A stretch of DNA of 64,000 nt from Dasania phycosphaerae (GTDB lineage: Bacteria > Pseudomonadota > Gammaproteobacteria > Pseudomonadales > Dasaniaceae): NCBI RefSeq assembly GCF_026891035.1, contig NZ_JAPTGG010000004.1:186001-250000 (forward strand), in the 5' to 3' direction. Within the stretch, counting starts at the first letter, position 1. Each line of letters starts with the position of its first letter. Under the pieces are notes generated by a model that made no database searches, was not told where the DNA came from, and saw nothing but the letters and a program-made list of their open reading frames with translations. Shown piece after piece: positions 42,284 through 51,936 of the stretch. Both the position numbers and the translations under genes were made by a program.

Positions 42284-45196
42284 ATGTCTACACACAAAAA
42301 CGCCAGCAGCGATGCGGCTCAACCCAGCATTGATTACGGCATAGATAGAAAACAGTTAAAAACCGTTAAAGAGCGCTTTTTACAGGTTAATGCTGTGCGC
42401 CTAGAGCGTACCCAACAGGCGCTAAGTGACAGGCAGCAGGTATTTTTGCAGCTACTGCCGCTGCTGTTTCATGTTAACCACCCCATGCTGCCAGGTTATG
42501 TATCACACCAGACTCCCTTTGGTGTTAGCCACTACACCCCCAGCAAAGAGCAGCAATTAGCCGCCACCAAGCTGGCCCGCAGCTTTACTTATCGCTTTCA
42601 ACCCCCCGTAGGCCAGCAAATTCACGGCCTGTTTTTAATGGGCTCCTGCGGTACCGTGGCACAGTCCGATCGCTCTGATATCGATATATGGGTATGCCAT
42701 AGCAGCGATGTAGACCAAGAGGGCTTACTACAGCTGCGCCAAAAGTGCGACAAGATTAGCGCCTGGGCTATGAGCATAGGGGTAGAAGCCCATTGTTTTT
42801 TAATGGACAGCGAAAAATTCAAACAAGGTGAGCGCGCCAACCTATCCGGCGAAGACTGTGGCAGCAGCCAGCACTTTTTATTATTGGATGAGTTTTACCG
42901 CACCGGCTTATTACTAGCTGGCCGTATTCCTATTTGGTGGCTGTGCCCCCCCGAGCAAGAGTCACGCTATCAAGACTATGTGGACACACTGATAAAAAAA
43001 CGGTTTATCCCCGCTGATGACAGTTTAGATTTTGGCAACGTAGGCCAAATACCGGCGGGCGAGTTTGTAGGCGCGGGCATTTGGCAGCTGTATAAAGGTA
43101 TAGACTCACCCTATAAATCCACGCTTAAAATTTTGCTCTCGGAAGTTTATGCCGATCAATACCCCAATATAGAACCCTTAAGCACGGGCTTTAAACGCGC
43201 CATTTACAATAAGCAACTAGATGTTAATGAACTAGATCCTTACGTGATGGTATTTAGAAAACTAGAGCAGTATTTAATCGGCCGTAATGAGCTAGCGCGC
43301 CTAGAGCTGATACGACGTTGTTTTTATTTTAAAGTGGGCAAGGCCCTAAGCCGGCCACAAACTCATAACGTAAAATCCTGGCAGCGCCAGCTACTGGAAA
43401 AACTCACCAGCGAGTGGCAGTGGCCGCGCGAACATATACACAGCCTAGACGCCAAAGATAAATGGAAAGTAGCCCGCGTTATCGCCGAGCAAAAAGACAT
43501 AGTGCGCGAACTTACCAACAGCTACCGTTTTTTATTAGACTTTGCCCGCCGCACCCAGGCCACCGCGCTTATCAACTCTGCTGATATGACTTTATTAGGC
43601 CGCAAACTGTATGCCGCCTTTGAACGCAAGGCCGGCAAGGTAGAGTGGATCAACCCCGGCATATCCAATAGCCTGGCCGAAGACAGACTCAATTTTTACT
43701 ATGTAGACAGCCCTGCTAGTGGCAACAGCTACTGGGGCGTTAGCACTGAGCCTTTACTAGCCAAAGATACCGAACAACATGACCCCCTTAAGCGCGGCGA
43801 CCATTTAATTGGCTTGCTGGTCTGGTGCCATTTTAACGGCTTACTCAGCAGCCACACCCGCTGCAATATCGTCAATGGCGCCCATGATGTGGGTGAGTTT
43901 GAACTACTCAATCTAATCCGCGCCCTGCAAAAAACCTTGCCCATTGCCAGCCAATATACCGATCACGGCGATCAAGCCGATACTCAGTTCTCGCGCCCTA
44001 TGCGCCCCACCCTGTTACAACTGTTTATCAACATCAGCACCGACCCGCTATCGTCTATGCGCAATCAGGGGATAGAAAGGCTTAGCGACCAAACCGATAG
44101 CCTAAGCTACAGCGGCATGCGTGAAAACTTAGTACTCAACATAGAGCAAGTACTGGTAAACAGCTGGGGTGAATTAATCACCCGCCGCTATGATGGCGAA
44201 AGCGCCTTGCTGCGCTGCCTGCGCGACTACTTGCAAATGATTCCACCCGGCAGTAACAAGGCCTTGCCAACATTAGAGATACACTGCTTTTGCGCCAGCC
44301 GCGCTGCCGCCATCAGCCATAGAGTAGAAGAATTATTCAGCGATATCGCTGCCTGCTATCACGGCGGCAACAAACCCGCCAACAGCCGCTACGTATTAAA
44401 AGTGCAGCACGATTACTACATACTGCAATTCAACGAGCAGCAGCCCACTATAGAAAACATGGGCGAATATAGCGATATGCTGGATTATTTAGCGGGCAAC
44501 ATTAGTGGCAAGCAAACACAATTTAGCCCCTTGGTGTTTGACCGTCACTGCCAAAGCAATAACCCAGTGGCTGCCTTAAGCCCCTATATGCAAGCGGGCA
44601 ACATACAGGTTTTTTATTTATGCCAGCAACACAAAGCTGACATTTATATTATTGATGAGCTAGGCGTGCTCAATCACTTTAGCGCGCCCTGCTTAGATAA
44701 AAATAATTTTTTAACGCCACTGGATTTATTTTTACAATCTACGTTGTTTAGACAAAACAATGAAACCATAGATACGCAAGGCGACCTCAACACACTGCCA
44801 CAAGACAATATTAAAAACGTTGATTACTATGAAATCATCAACAAAAAATCGGGCTACACCATTATTCGCAACAACCCGATTAACCACGAAGGCTGCCCCA
44901 GCTTTTTTAATGTGCAAGCCATAGGCAGCCGCGATAACAATGGCTTACTACTGTTTACTATTTACTGCGACCAAAAAGAGTTTAGCGAGCAGGAATATGG
45001 CGAACAATTATATAACGCTGTAGCCCAGCACATACTGCAACGCCGGCAATCCAAAGAGCGCTACCCCTGCTACATTACCGACTTGGATTTAAGCCTAAGC
45101 AATGAAAAATCCGGCGACAGCACCCCCACTAACCGCTACTTGTTTTATAAAAAGCGCTTAGAACAGGCGCTTAACGCCGCCCTGCTGCAGGTTTAA
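42284..45196 (+). CDS. cyaA: Class I adenylate cyclase
   Basis: A 970-residue enterobacterial/Pseudomonas-type adenylate cyclase producing cAMP. The N-terminal catalytic part has the nucleotidyltransferase motif LMGSCGTVAQSDRSDIDIWVCH with the metal-binding DxD, and KSTLKILLSEVYADQYP. The long C-terminal part is regulatory. The start is placed at ATG 42284 (MSTHKNASSD) rather than at the 33-residue-longer ORF start, which lacks family resemblance; no strong ribosome binding site is visible for either. A TATAAT at 42166-42171 may be part of a promoter. Position after argH (here with B12 genes inserted) matches Pseudomonas. Confidence 0.95.
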   Translation: MSTHKNASSDAAQPSIDYGIDRKQLKTVKERFLQVNAVRLERTQQALSDRQQVFLQLLPLLFHVNHPMLPGYVSHQTPFGVSHYTPSKEQQLAATKLARSFTYRFQPPVGQQIHGLFLMGSCGTVAQSDRSDIDIWVCHSSDVDQEGLLQLRQKCDKISAWAMSIGVEAHCFLMDSEKFKQGERANLSGEDCGSSQHFLLLDEFYRTGLLLAGRIPIWWLCPPEQESRYQDYVDTLIKKRFIPADDSLDFGNVGQIPAGEFVGAGIWQLYKGIDSPYKSTLKILLSEVYADQYPNIEPLSTGFKRAIYNKQLDVNELDPYVMVFRKLEQYLIGRNELARLELIRRCFYFKVGKALSRPQTHNVKSWQRQLLEKLTSEWQWPREHIHSLDAKDKWKVARVIAEQKDIVRELTNSYRFLLDFARRTQATALINSADMTLLGRKLYAAFERKAGKVEWINPGISNSLAEDRLNFYYVDSPASGNSYWGVSTEPLLAKDTEQHDPLKRGDHLIGLLVWCHFNGLLSSHTRCNIVNGAHDVGEFELLNLIRALQKTLPIASQYTDHGDQADTQFSRPMRPTLLQLFINISTDPLSSMRNQGIERLSDQTDSLSYSGMRENLVLNIEQVLVNSWGELITRRYDGESALLRCLRDYLQMIPPGSNKALPTLEIHCFCASRAAAISHRVEELFSDIAACYHGGNKPANSRYVLKVQHDYYILQFNEQQPTIENMGEYSDMLDYLAGNISGKQTQFSPLVFDRHCQSNNPVAALSPYMQAGNIQVFYLCQQHKADIYIIDELGVLNHFSAPCLDKNNFLTPLDLFLQSTLFRQNNETIDTQGDLNTLPQDNIKNVDYYEIINKKSGYTIIRNNPINHEGCPSFFNVQAIGSRDNNGLLLFTIYCDQKEFSEQEYGEQLYNAVAQHILQRRQSKERYPCYITDLDLSLSNEKSGDSTPTNRYLFYKKRLEQALNAALLQV

Positions 45197-45244
45197 TTGA
45201 TAAGCCAGCCCAAAAGCCAATAGCCCTATTCAAGCTTTCCCGTA

Positions 45245-46189
45245 ATGGAAACAAAAAAAACAATGATACACAGCGCAAACTATCAAGCCGTATTTCACGA
45301 GGTTGTAGCCGAGTTAAAAAACGTGGCCGACCAAGGCGAGGTCGCCTCATACATACCCGAATTAAGCAAGGTTGACCCCAATAAGTTAGGCATACATCTT
45401 TCTACCACCCAAAAAGAGCAGCACAGTTTTGGCGATGCCGACGAAGCATTTTCCATTCAAAGCATAGCCAAAGTGTTTTCGCTAACCTTAGCGTTAAAAA
45501 TCATAGGCAAAGACCTATGGAAGCGTGTAGGTGTTGAACCTTCCGGCTCACCGTTTAACTCTTTGGTGCAGTTAGAATACGAAAAAGGCATACCCAGAAA
45601 CCCCTTTATCAATGCGGGGGCCATTGTGGTATGTGATATTTTGGTTAGCCACTTAAAAAATCCCAAGCAGGATTTATTGGCATTTATTCGCAAAACAGCG
45701 GGTATAGCAAGCATTGACTATAGTGCCAAACTCGCCGATTCAGAAAAACAAACTGGCTATAGAAACTATGCCCTGGCCAATTTTATGAAAGACTTTGGCA
45801 ACATACACAATGATGTGGAGACAGTATTAGATTTATATTTTCACCTGTGCTCCATAGAGATGAGCTGCAAGGACTTAACCCAAGCCTTTTTGTTTCTCGC
45901 TGCGGGCGGCGTTAACCCTATGACGGGTGAAACCGTTATCAGCCAAGAAAGAACCAAACGTATTAATTCCATTATGCTGACCTGTGGTTTTTATGACGAG
46001 GCCGGTGAATTTGCTTTTAAAACTGGACTGCCCGGGAAAAGCGGCGTGGGCGGCGGCATAGTCGCCATACACCCCGGTGAATTTTGCATTGCCGTTTGGA
46101 GCCCCAAACTAAATCGCCGCGGCAACTCTTATATGGGCATGAGGCTGCTAGAAGCCTTTACCACCAAAACTAAGTCTTCAATATTTTAA
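45245..46189 (+). CDS. glsA: Glutaminase
   Basis: A 314-residue serine-dependent glutaminase of the beta-lactamase-like fold, converting glutamine to glutamate and ammonia. The catalytic S-x-x-K is in FSIQSIAKVFSL; other landmarks are NPFINAGAIVV, YRNYALANFMKDFGNI and GGVNPMTGE, and the C-terminal PGKSGVGGGIVAIHPG. An alternative start is ATG 45263 (MIHSANYQ). It converges with the DUF4124 gene, with a heptamer-like sequence between the two stops. Expression under nitrogen control is possible but no site is visible. Confidence 0.94.
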   Translation: METKKTMIHSANYQAVFHEVVAELKNVADQGEVASYIPELSKVDPNKLGIHLSTTQKEQHSFGDADEAFSIQSIAKVFSLTLALKIIGKDLWKRVGVEPSGSPFNSLVQLEYEKGIPRNPFINAGAIVVCDILVSHLKNPKQDLLAFIRKTAGIASIDYSAKLADSEKQTGYRNYALANFMKDFGNIHNDVETVLDLYFHLCSIEMSCKDLTQAFLFLAAGGVNPMTGETVISQERTKRINSIMLTCGFYDEAGEFAFKTGLPGKSGVGGGIVAIHPGEFCIAVWSPKLNRRGNSYMGMRLLEAFTTKTKSSIF

Positions 46190-46218
46190 GTGGTTAGTCG
46201 ATAACCAGAGACTGACTA
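46188..46218. repeat. Degenerate heptamer array between convergent stops
   Basis: On the plus strand the final bases of the glsA stop lead into AGTGGTT (46189-46195) and AGTCGAT (46196-46202); on the minus strand AGTCTCT sits beside the TAG of the DUF4124 gene. AGTGGTT also occurs in the cobQ array. It has fewer intact units than the other arrays. Confidence 0.5.
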
Positions 46219-46719
46219 CATCCCCTCCAAAGCCTTATTGCGTGCCTCTAACTGCGCCCGCACTTTTTTTGCTTCTTCGACTAACTCTGGCGCTTTACTC
46301 ATATCAACTGTGCCGTCGGTGTTGAGCAGCCGGCTAGTAATTTCAGGGCTTTGTTCCGGCTCTACTACAGGTGGCGCGGCCATGGTGTTGACTGCCCTGG
46401 GCATATCCTGAGCCTGCAATTGTTTTAAGGCGTAATCGGGTATTTGATTATAGTTATCGGTAAACTGCCAGTTACCTTCTTTATCTTGCCATTTGTAGAG
46501 CTGCTTTTTATTGCTTTCAAAGACCTTGCGGCCTGCGGTAAATTCGCTGGTGGTATTGGCAACCTTGCTGACGCTTTTGGTAATTGTCTCCAGCGTTTTT
46601 TCATCGGGTAGCCAATCCTTAGGAGTCATAATCGGCTGGCCATCACTGCCGGGCATAATCATAGGCACCACAAAACCCAAAACAATTAAGGGCAAAAAAA
46701 CGCGTATATACTTCCACAT
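46216..46719 (-). CDS. DUF4124-containing envelope protein
   Basis: A 167-residue protein with an N-terminal membrane anchor or uncleaved signal (YIRVFLPLIVLGFVVPMIMPG) and a DUF4124 segment (QLYKWQDKEGNWQFTDNYNQIP, about 91-112), a short aromatic motif common in periplasmic proteins of gammaproteobacteria. The C-terminal 40 residues form a charged helix. Function unknown. It lies nine bases after the DUF3187 gene on the same strand and may be cotranscribed with it. Confidence 0.8.
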   Translation of the reverse strand: MWKYIRVFLPLIVLGFVVPMIMPGSDGQPIMTPKDWLPDEKTLETITKSVSKVANTTSEFTAGRKVFESNKKQLYKWQDKEGNWQFTDNYNQIPDYALKQLQAQDMPRAVNTMAAPPVVEPEQSPEITSRLLNTDGTVDMSKAPELVEEAKKVRAQLEARNKALEGM

Positions 46720-46727
46720 AGTTCAGC

Positions 46728-47732
46728 CTACCTCCATTCACCCATTCTTAAAGCAAACATAAAGACGACATCGGGTGCTGTTTCTACGGCTATGTCTTCG
46801 CTGATAGCAAAATCAAAAAATAATTTATCAGTGACCTTAACACTGGCCCCCAGCAACAATTGCACCGAGTCATCGCCTATTTGTTTTAGGGCGCTATCAT
46901 AAAACGCGCTGTGAAAATCCAGCTGCGTTTTAAATGACAAACTCTCGCTATAGGCCCAGCTTAAGGTAGTGGAGCCAAACCAAACCTGGTCCTCTTGTTG
47001 CTGAGCTAATACCTCGCCATCCCCCAGATTTAACAGGCCGCCACTGAGGTGAAAATTAATACCGTACGCTTCTTTTAAGCTGCGATCACTTAGGTGCAAA
47101 CTAATATAACTATCTGCCGCATCAGAGCCTCGCAGCCTATCGACATTGCCTGTGGCAAATTTGTAGCCGGCGCGCACAGCCCAACTACGACGGGTATTTT
47201 TGGCGAGCTGGTAAGCCAGGCTTAGCGACACATCCCCCAGGCCTTCGCCATTATCCTGCATATCCAATAGCACCTGCTCTCCGTTTTGGTAGGCATAGCG
47301 CAGCTGATCTTTAGGGTAATCCACCCGGTCGCCATCGGGTAAACCAAAGGTATCGTGCCAGCCCTCTATAAAGCCATCCATGCCACCCGCTTGCTGGCTG
47401 ATCACCGGCAGGCTTAAACCCAGCTCCCAGCCCTTGGCTAGGCCGTATTTCCAGTTAAGGGTGGAGCGGTAGGTTTCGCCATCCAAAATTATAGCCTCAC
47501 CCTCTCGGCTTTCAGCCACAAAGGTATTGCTGCTTTCAGCGCTTAAGGCCCCCTGCCAATAGCCGCTGCGGGTGAGTTTGGCGCTTTGCGCATCGGGTAG
47601 GCCGTGTATTTGTACTAGGGGGTTACGGTTAGCACTCAAAAAAGGCTGGTCTAAACTGCTGCCCTGAGCCGCGCTACCGCTGGCCACGCTCACTAGCAAG
47701 GCCACTTTAGTTACCGCTGAATATTTTTGCAC
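46728..47732 (-). CDS. DUF3187 outer-membrane beta-barrel protein
   Basis: A 334-residue protein with a signal peptide (VTKVALLVSVASGSAAQG) and the DUF3187 pattern FLSANRNPLVQIHGLPDAQSA, YRSTLNWKYGLAKGWELGLSLPV and FIEGWHDTFGLPDG. Alternating strand pattern and an aromatic C-terminal strand suggest an outer-membrane barrel. The function of the family is unknown. It is divergent from lptM. Confidence 0.82.
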   Translation of the reverse strand: MQKYSAVTKVALLVSVASGSAAQGSSLDQPFLSANRNPLVQIHGLPDAQSAKLTRSGYWQGALSAESSNTFVAESREGEAIILDGETYRSTLNWKYGLAKGWELGLSLPVISQQAGGMDGFIEGWHDTFGLPDGDRVDYPKDQLRYAYQNGEQVLLDMQDNGEGLGDVSLSLAYQLAKNTRRSWAVRAGYKFATGNVDRLRGSDAADSYISLHLSDRSLKEAYGINFHLSGGLLNLGDGEVLAQQQEDQVWFGSTTLSWAYSESLSFKTQLDFHSAFYDSALKQIGDDSVQLLLGASVKVTDKLFFDFAISEDIAVETAPDVVFMFALRMGEWR

Positions 47733-47800
47733 TCCACACTCCTTGAATGGGTTTAGGGTTGTTTCATAACGCTAAGTCTAGCAAAGCTTAGATGAAACCT

Positions 47801-47828
47801 TTGCTACCAAGGTGGGCAACGGTATAAT
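47801..47828 (+). promoter_or_regulatory. Candidate sigma-70 promoter for lptM-lysA-dapF
   Basis: TTGCTA (47801-47806) and TATAAT (47823-47828) with a 16-bp spacer, ending 26 bases before the lptM ATG. The -10 is perfect; the -35 matches at four of six positions. Confidence 0.55.
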
Positions 47829-47854
47829 CGCCGCTCACTGACTTGGACTTGATT

Positions 47855-48013
47855 ATGCGCCTGCCTGCACTTTATCTATCGATTAGTTTGTTACTGCTAT
47901 TAGCTGGCTGTGGCCAAAAAGGGCCTTTATTTTTGCCCTCTGATCAGCCCCCCGCGCAAGCCAGCCCAGAGCTAACCCCACCGCTGGCCGATAGCGACGC
48001 CAGCGCCGAGTAA
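47855..48013 (+). CDS. lptM: LPS-assembly lipoprotein LptM
   Basis: A 52-residue lipoprotein (formerly LppL/YifL). The signal peptide ends in a lipobox LAGC with the lipidated cysteine C19, followed by the family's invariant GQKGPLFLP motif and a proline/alanine-rich tail. LptM helps mature the LptDE translocon in the outer membrane of E. coli. It is immediately upstream of lysA, as in most gammaproteobacteria. Too short for a long-ORF screen, but start, lipobox and motif are clear. Confidence 0.93.
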   Translation: MRLPALYLSISLLLLLAGCGQKGPLFLPSDQPPAQASPELTPPLADSDASAE

Positions 48014-48051
48014 ATTCTCTTTATTTTCTACCCTGTTATAGGTTTCAACTT

Positions 48052-49302
48052 ATGGACGCTTTTCTATACCAAAACAATGAGCTATTTGCCGAGCAAGTTG
48101 CCCTTAAGCAAATTGCCCAAACCTATGGCACCCCTACTTATGTGTATTCGCGTCGCCACTTGGAAGAGCGTTTTTTATCTTACCAAAATGCCTTACAGGG
48201 CCGCGAGCACTTAATCTGCTATGCGGTAAAAGCCAACTCTAATATCGGTGTGTTAAATGTCTTGGCGCGCTTAGGCTCGGGCTTTGACATAGTCTCTATA
48301 GGCGAGCTGGAGCGGGTATTAGCCGCGGGTGGTGAGGCCAGCAAGGTAGTGTATTCCGGCGTGGCCAAAACTAAAGCCGATATCGCCCACGCCCTAAAGG
48401 CGGGCATACACTGCTTTAACGTAGAGTCTGAGGGCGAGCTAGAGGCCATTAACCAAGTGGCCGCCGAACTGGATATGCAGGCCCGTATTTCACTGCGCCT
48501 CAACCCCGATGTGGATGCCAAGACCCACCCCTATATCTCTACCGGCTTAAAAGACAATAAATTCGGTATAGATATAGAGCGCGCCCCGGCGGTATACCAG
48601 CGCGCCAACAGCCTCAGCCATATAGAGGTTATTGGTGTGGACTGCCACATAGGCTCGCAGCTCACCGAAATCAGCCCCTTTTTGGATGCTTTAGATCGCC
48701 TGCTGAGCTTAATTGATAGCCTGGCCGAGCAAGGCATAGTGATTAAACACCTGGATTTAGGCGGCGGCCTAGGGGTGCGCTACCAAGATGAAACCCCGCC
48801 CGAGCCCGGCGAATATGTAGCCGCCGTGCTAGAGCGCTTGGGCGAGCGCGAGTTAACCCTGGCCTTTGAGCCCGGCCGCTCCATCGCCGCTAATGCCGGG
48901 GTGCTGCTGACTAAGGTGGAATACCTCAAGTGCAACCCCCACAAAAACTTTGCCATTATCGATGCCGCCATGAACGACATGATACGCCCTGCCCTATACC
49001 AGGCCTGGCTTAATATACAGCCAGTCACGCCCAGAGCTGAGGGGGTATCCAAGCGCTACGATATAGTTGGCCCGGTATGTGAAACCGGTGATTTTTTAGG
49101 CAAAGATAGAGAGCTCATTTTAGAACAGGGCGACTTATTGTCCGTGGCCGGTGCCGGTGCCTATGGATTTACCATGAGTTCCAATTACAATAGCCGAGGT
49201 CGAGCCGCAGAGATCATGGTCGATGGCGACAGCTGCCATGTGATACGCGCCCGCGAAACCATCGCCGACCTGATGCTAGGTGAAGCCTTACTGCCTGAAT
49301 AA
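48052..49302 (+). CDS. lysA: Diaminopimelate decarboxylase
   Basis: A 416-residue PLP-dependent alanine-racemase-fold enzyme making lysine from meso-diaminopimelate. The Schiff-base lysine is in ICYAVKANSN (about 57-66); the substrate/PLP motifs VDCHIGSQ, LDLGGGLGV, FEPGRSI and the catalytic cysteine GPVCETGDFLG are all present. It is followed by dapF, the preceding enzyme of the pathway, after 134 bp. Confidence 0.96.
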   Translation: MDAFLYQNNELFAEQVALKQIAQTYGTPTYVYSRRHLEERFLSYQNALQGREHLICYAVKANSNIGVLNVLARLGSGFDIVSIGELERVLAAGGEASKVVYSGVAKTKADIAHALKAGIHCFNVESEGELEAINQVAAELDMQARISLRLNPDVDAKTHPYISTGLKDNKFGIDIERAPAVYQRANSLSHIEVIGVDCHIGSQLTEISPFLDALDRLLSLIDSLAEQGIVIKHLDLGGGLGVRYQDETPPEPGEYVAAVLERLGERELTLAFEPGRSIAANAGVLLTKVEYLKCNPHKNFAIIDAAMNDMIRPALYQAWLNIQPVTPRAEGVSKRYDIVGPVCETGDFLGKDRELILEQGDLLSVAGAGAYGFTMSSNYNSRGRAAEIMVDGDSCHVIRARETIADLMLGEALLPE

Positions 49303-49436
49303 GCAGGCCTTAGCTAGGCAGCTACCAGCATGCACATTTAACACGCGCTCCCTTTAGCCCAACGCCATCGCTAAAGCCCAGCGCCCTAATGAGTCGTTTA
49401 GCCGGCCTAGGCCGTTAAGCCGCTCTGGATACAGCC

Positions 49437-50267
49437 ATGCTGTTACACTTTACAAAAATGCACGGCCTAGGTAACGACTTTGTAGTGATAGACCTTATCA
49501 CCCAACGTTACCGCCTGCGCCCCAAAGACATACTGCTAATCGCCGACCGCCACTTTGGCATAGGTTGCGATCAAGTGCTGGTGGTAGAACACCCCCGCAA
49601 CCCCGATGTAGACTTTCGCTACCGCATCTACAACTGCGATGGCAGCGAAGTAGAGCAATGTGGCAATGGCGCGCGCTGCTTTGCCAAGTTTGTGCTGGAT
49701 AAAAAACTCACCGGCAAACGCAAAATCAAAGTAGAAACCAGCAGCGGCATTATCGAGCTGGGCGTCACCGCCGATAAGCAAGTGCGGGTGAATATGGGCA
49801 AGCCACAATTAAAACCGGCCGACATCCCCTTTCAGGCCGAGGCAACAGCGCCCAGTTACAACCTAGACGTTGACGGCCAAAGCCTAAGCTTAGGGGCAGT
49901 CTCTATGGGCAACCCCCACGGCGTATTAGTGGTAAATGATGTAGCAACAGCCCCCGTGCTAGAGCTAGGCCCCGTGCTAGAGGCCCACCCGCGCTTCCCC
50001 CAAAAAGCCAATATAGGCTTTATGCAAATCATTGACCGCCGCAATATTAAGCTGCGCGTGTTTGAACGCGGCGTGGGCGAAACCCTAGCCTGCGGCACCG
50101 GTGCCTGCGCTGCCGTAGTGGCCGGGCAAGAGCAAGGCCTGCTGGACCAAAGCGTTACCGTCACCCTACCCGGCGGCGCACTATTGATAGAGTGGCGCGG
50201 CCAGGGCCATCCCGTTATGATGACAGGCCCTGCCACTACCGTCTTTGAAGGCGCCATACAACTATAA
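49437..50267 (+). CDS. dapF: Diaminopimelate epimerase
   Basis: A 276-residue cofactor-independent epimerase interconverting LL- and meso-diaminopimelate. The two catalytic cysteines are visible in EVEQCGNGARC (about C73) and LACGTGACA (about C217). FTKMHGLGNDFVVID at the N-terminus is diagnostic. It is part of lptM-lysA-dapF-DUF484-xerC-HAD, the standard order. Length is normal. Confidence 0.96.
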   Translation: MLLHFTKMHGLGNDFVVIDLITQRYRLRPKDILLIADRHFGIGCDQVLVVEHPRNPDVDFRYRIYNCDGSEVEQCGNGARCFAKFVLDKKLTGKRKIKVETSSGIIELGVTADKQVRVNMGKPQLKPADIPFQAEATAPSYNLDVDGQSLSLGAVSMGNPHGVLVVNDVATAPVLELGPVLEAHPRFPQKANIGFMQIIDRRNIKLRVFERGVGETLACGTGACAAVVAGQEQGLLDQSVTVTLPGGALLIEWRGQGHPVMMTGPATTVFEGAIQL

Positions 50268-50319
50268 AAAGCAACTATAAACACAACATAAACAGGCAGC
50301 TATAAAACAGGAACTTTGC

Positions 50320-51009
50320 GTGAGCAACCATAATAACGATATTGAAGTCACTGAAGAGCAAGTGGCGTTATACCTTAAAAACCACCCCGGCTTTTTTTTA
50401 AAGCGCGACGACCTGCTCTGCGAAATAGAGCTGGCTCACTCCAGCGGTGAGGCCGTATCGCTACTGGAGCGGCAGGTTAGCCTATTGCGCGAGCGCAATA
50501 TGGACATACGCAACCGCCTTAACAGCCTATTAGACAACGCCCGCAACAACGACCGCCTGTTTGAAAAAACCAAAGCCATAGTGCTGGCCCTGCTAGAGGC
50601 CAAAAGCCTGGATAGCATAGTCAACACCTTTACCCGCGGCCTAAAAAACGAATTTGCCATGGACTTTGCTAGCCTAATCCTCTTTGCCGATCCGCAAAGC
50701 CAGCGCAACAGCGCCTCGCGCATAGTCCCCTTGGATGACGCCTTTCACGCCATCCCCGGCCTACTTAAAAGCAACAAAGCCACCTGCGGCGTACTGCGCC
50801 CCGAAGAGCTGAGCTTTTTGTTCCCCAACCAACACAAAGAGGTAGGCTCCGCTGCCGTGGTGCCACTGAGCTTTGGCCACTCGCTAGGGGTTATCGCCAT
50901 AGGCAGCAAAGATGCCCACTACTTTCGCTCCAGCATGGGCACCTTGTTTTTAGGTTACATAGCCGAGGTGCTTAACCGCATATTACCTCGCTATCTTAGC
51001 TTAGGTTAG
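50320..51009 (+). CDS. DUF484 (GAF-like) protein
   Basis: A 229-residue protein of the DUF484 family found between dapF and xerC. It has an N-terminal helical part (EQVALYLKNHPGFFLKRDDLLCEIELAHSSGEAVSLLERQV, about 10-50) and a GAF-like C-terminal domain. It starts at GTG with AGGAA upstream. Function is unknown; the conserved linkage to xerC suggests coexpression rather than proven interaction. Confidence 0.88.
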   Translation: MSNHNNDIEVTEEQVALYLKNHPGFFLKRDDLLCEIELAHSSGEAVSLLERQVSLLRERNMDIRNRLNSLLDNARNNDRLFEKTKAIVLALLEAKSLDSIVNTFTRGLKNEFAMDFASLILFADPQSQRNSASRIVPLDDAFHAIPGLLKSNKATCGVLRPEELSFLFPNQHKEVGSAAVVPLSFGHSLGVIAIGSKDAHYFRSSMGTLFLGYIAEVLNRILPRYLSLG

Positions 51010-51013
51010 GCCC

Positions 51014-51925
51014 ATGAACGGCGAGGGCTGGCAGCAGCAAATCGATGACTTTATCGACGAGCTGCGCACCGTGCGCCAGCTTTCACCCCATACCCTAAGC
51101 AGCTATCAGCGCGACTTAAACAGCTTTGCCCAGTATTGCCACAGCATAGACATCAACAACGCCGAGCTAGCCCTTAGCGCCCATGTGCGCCAGTGGGTGG
51201 CCGCGCGGTTTCGGCAAGGTGCCAGCGGCCGCAGCCTGCAGCGCGGGCTATCGTCACTGCGCAGCTTTTACAAATACCGCAACCGCAAAGGCAGCCCCCA
51301 CAACCCCGCGCTGGGCATACAAGCACCCAAGTCTGCTAAAAAATTACCCAAGGCCTTAGATGCCGACAGCGTAGGCCAACTCTTAAACCTAGACGACGGC
51401 GACTGGCTGGGGCTGCGCGACCGCGCCATAATCGAGCTGTTTTATTCCTCGGGCCTGCGGCTATCCGAATTAGTTAGCATTAACCTAGGCGACATAGACT
51501 GGGGCGACGCCCTGCTCAGCGTTACCGGCAAAGGCAATAAAAGCCGCAGCCTGCCCATAGGCCGCTATGCCATAGAGGCCCTGCAAGCCTGGCTAACCGT
51601 GCGCGAGCAGGCAGGGCCTGTGGATCAAGCGTTGTTTATAGGCAACAAAGGCAAGCGCCTAGGCCAACGCGCCATACAACTGCGGCTAAAAAAACACAGC
51701 CTGGCGCAGGGCATGGGCCAAAATGTAAACCCGCATATGCTGCGCCATTCCTTTGCCAGCCACATTTTGGAATCCAGCGGCGACCTGCGCGCGGTGCAAG
51801 AGCTATTAGGCCACGCCAATATCTCTACCACTCAGGTCTATACCCATTTAGATTTTCAACACCTGGCCAAGGTCTATGACTCGGCTCACCCGCGCGCCAA
51901 CCGCAACAAAAAACGCAAGGATTAA
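51014..51925 (+). CDS. xerC: Tyrosine recombinase XerC
   Basis: A 303-residue site-specific recombinase that with XerD resolves chromosome dimers at dif. Catalytic residues are visible: Arg in SSGLRLSELV, Lys in VTGKGNKSR, His-x-x-Arg in HMLRHSFASH, His in LLGHANIS and the Tyr nucleophile in TTQVYTHL. The N-terminal SAM-like DNA-binding domain includes ELRTVRQLSPHTLSSYQRDL. It starts four bases after DUF484. It is chromosomal XerC by context, not a phage or integron integrase. Confidence 0.96.
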   Translation: MNGEGWQQQIDDFIDELRTVRQLSPHTLSSYQRDLNSFAQYCHSIDINNAELALSAHVRQWVAARFRQGASGRSLQRGLSSLRSFYKYRNRKGSPHNPALGIQAPKSAKKLPKALDADSVGQLLNLDDGDWLGLRDRAIIELFYSSGLRLSELVSINLGDIDWGDALLSVTGKGNKSRSLPIGRYAIEALQAWLTVREQAGPVDQALFIGNKGKRLGQRAIQLRLKKHSLAQGMGQNVNPHMLRHSFASHILESSGDLRAVQELLGHANISTTQVYTHLDFQHLAKVYDSAHPRANRNKKRKD

Positions 51926-51936
51926 AGCAGCCACTT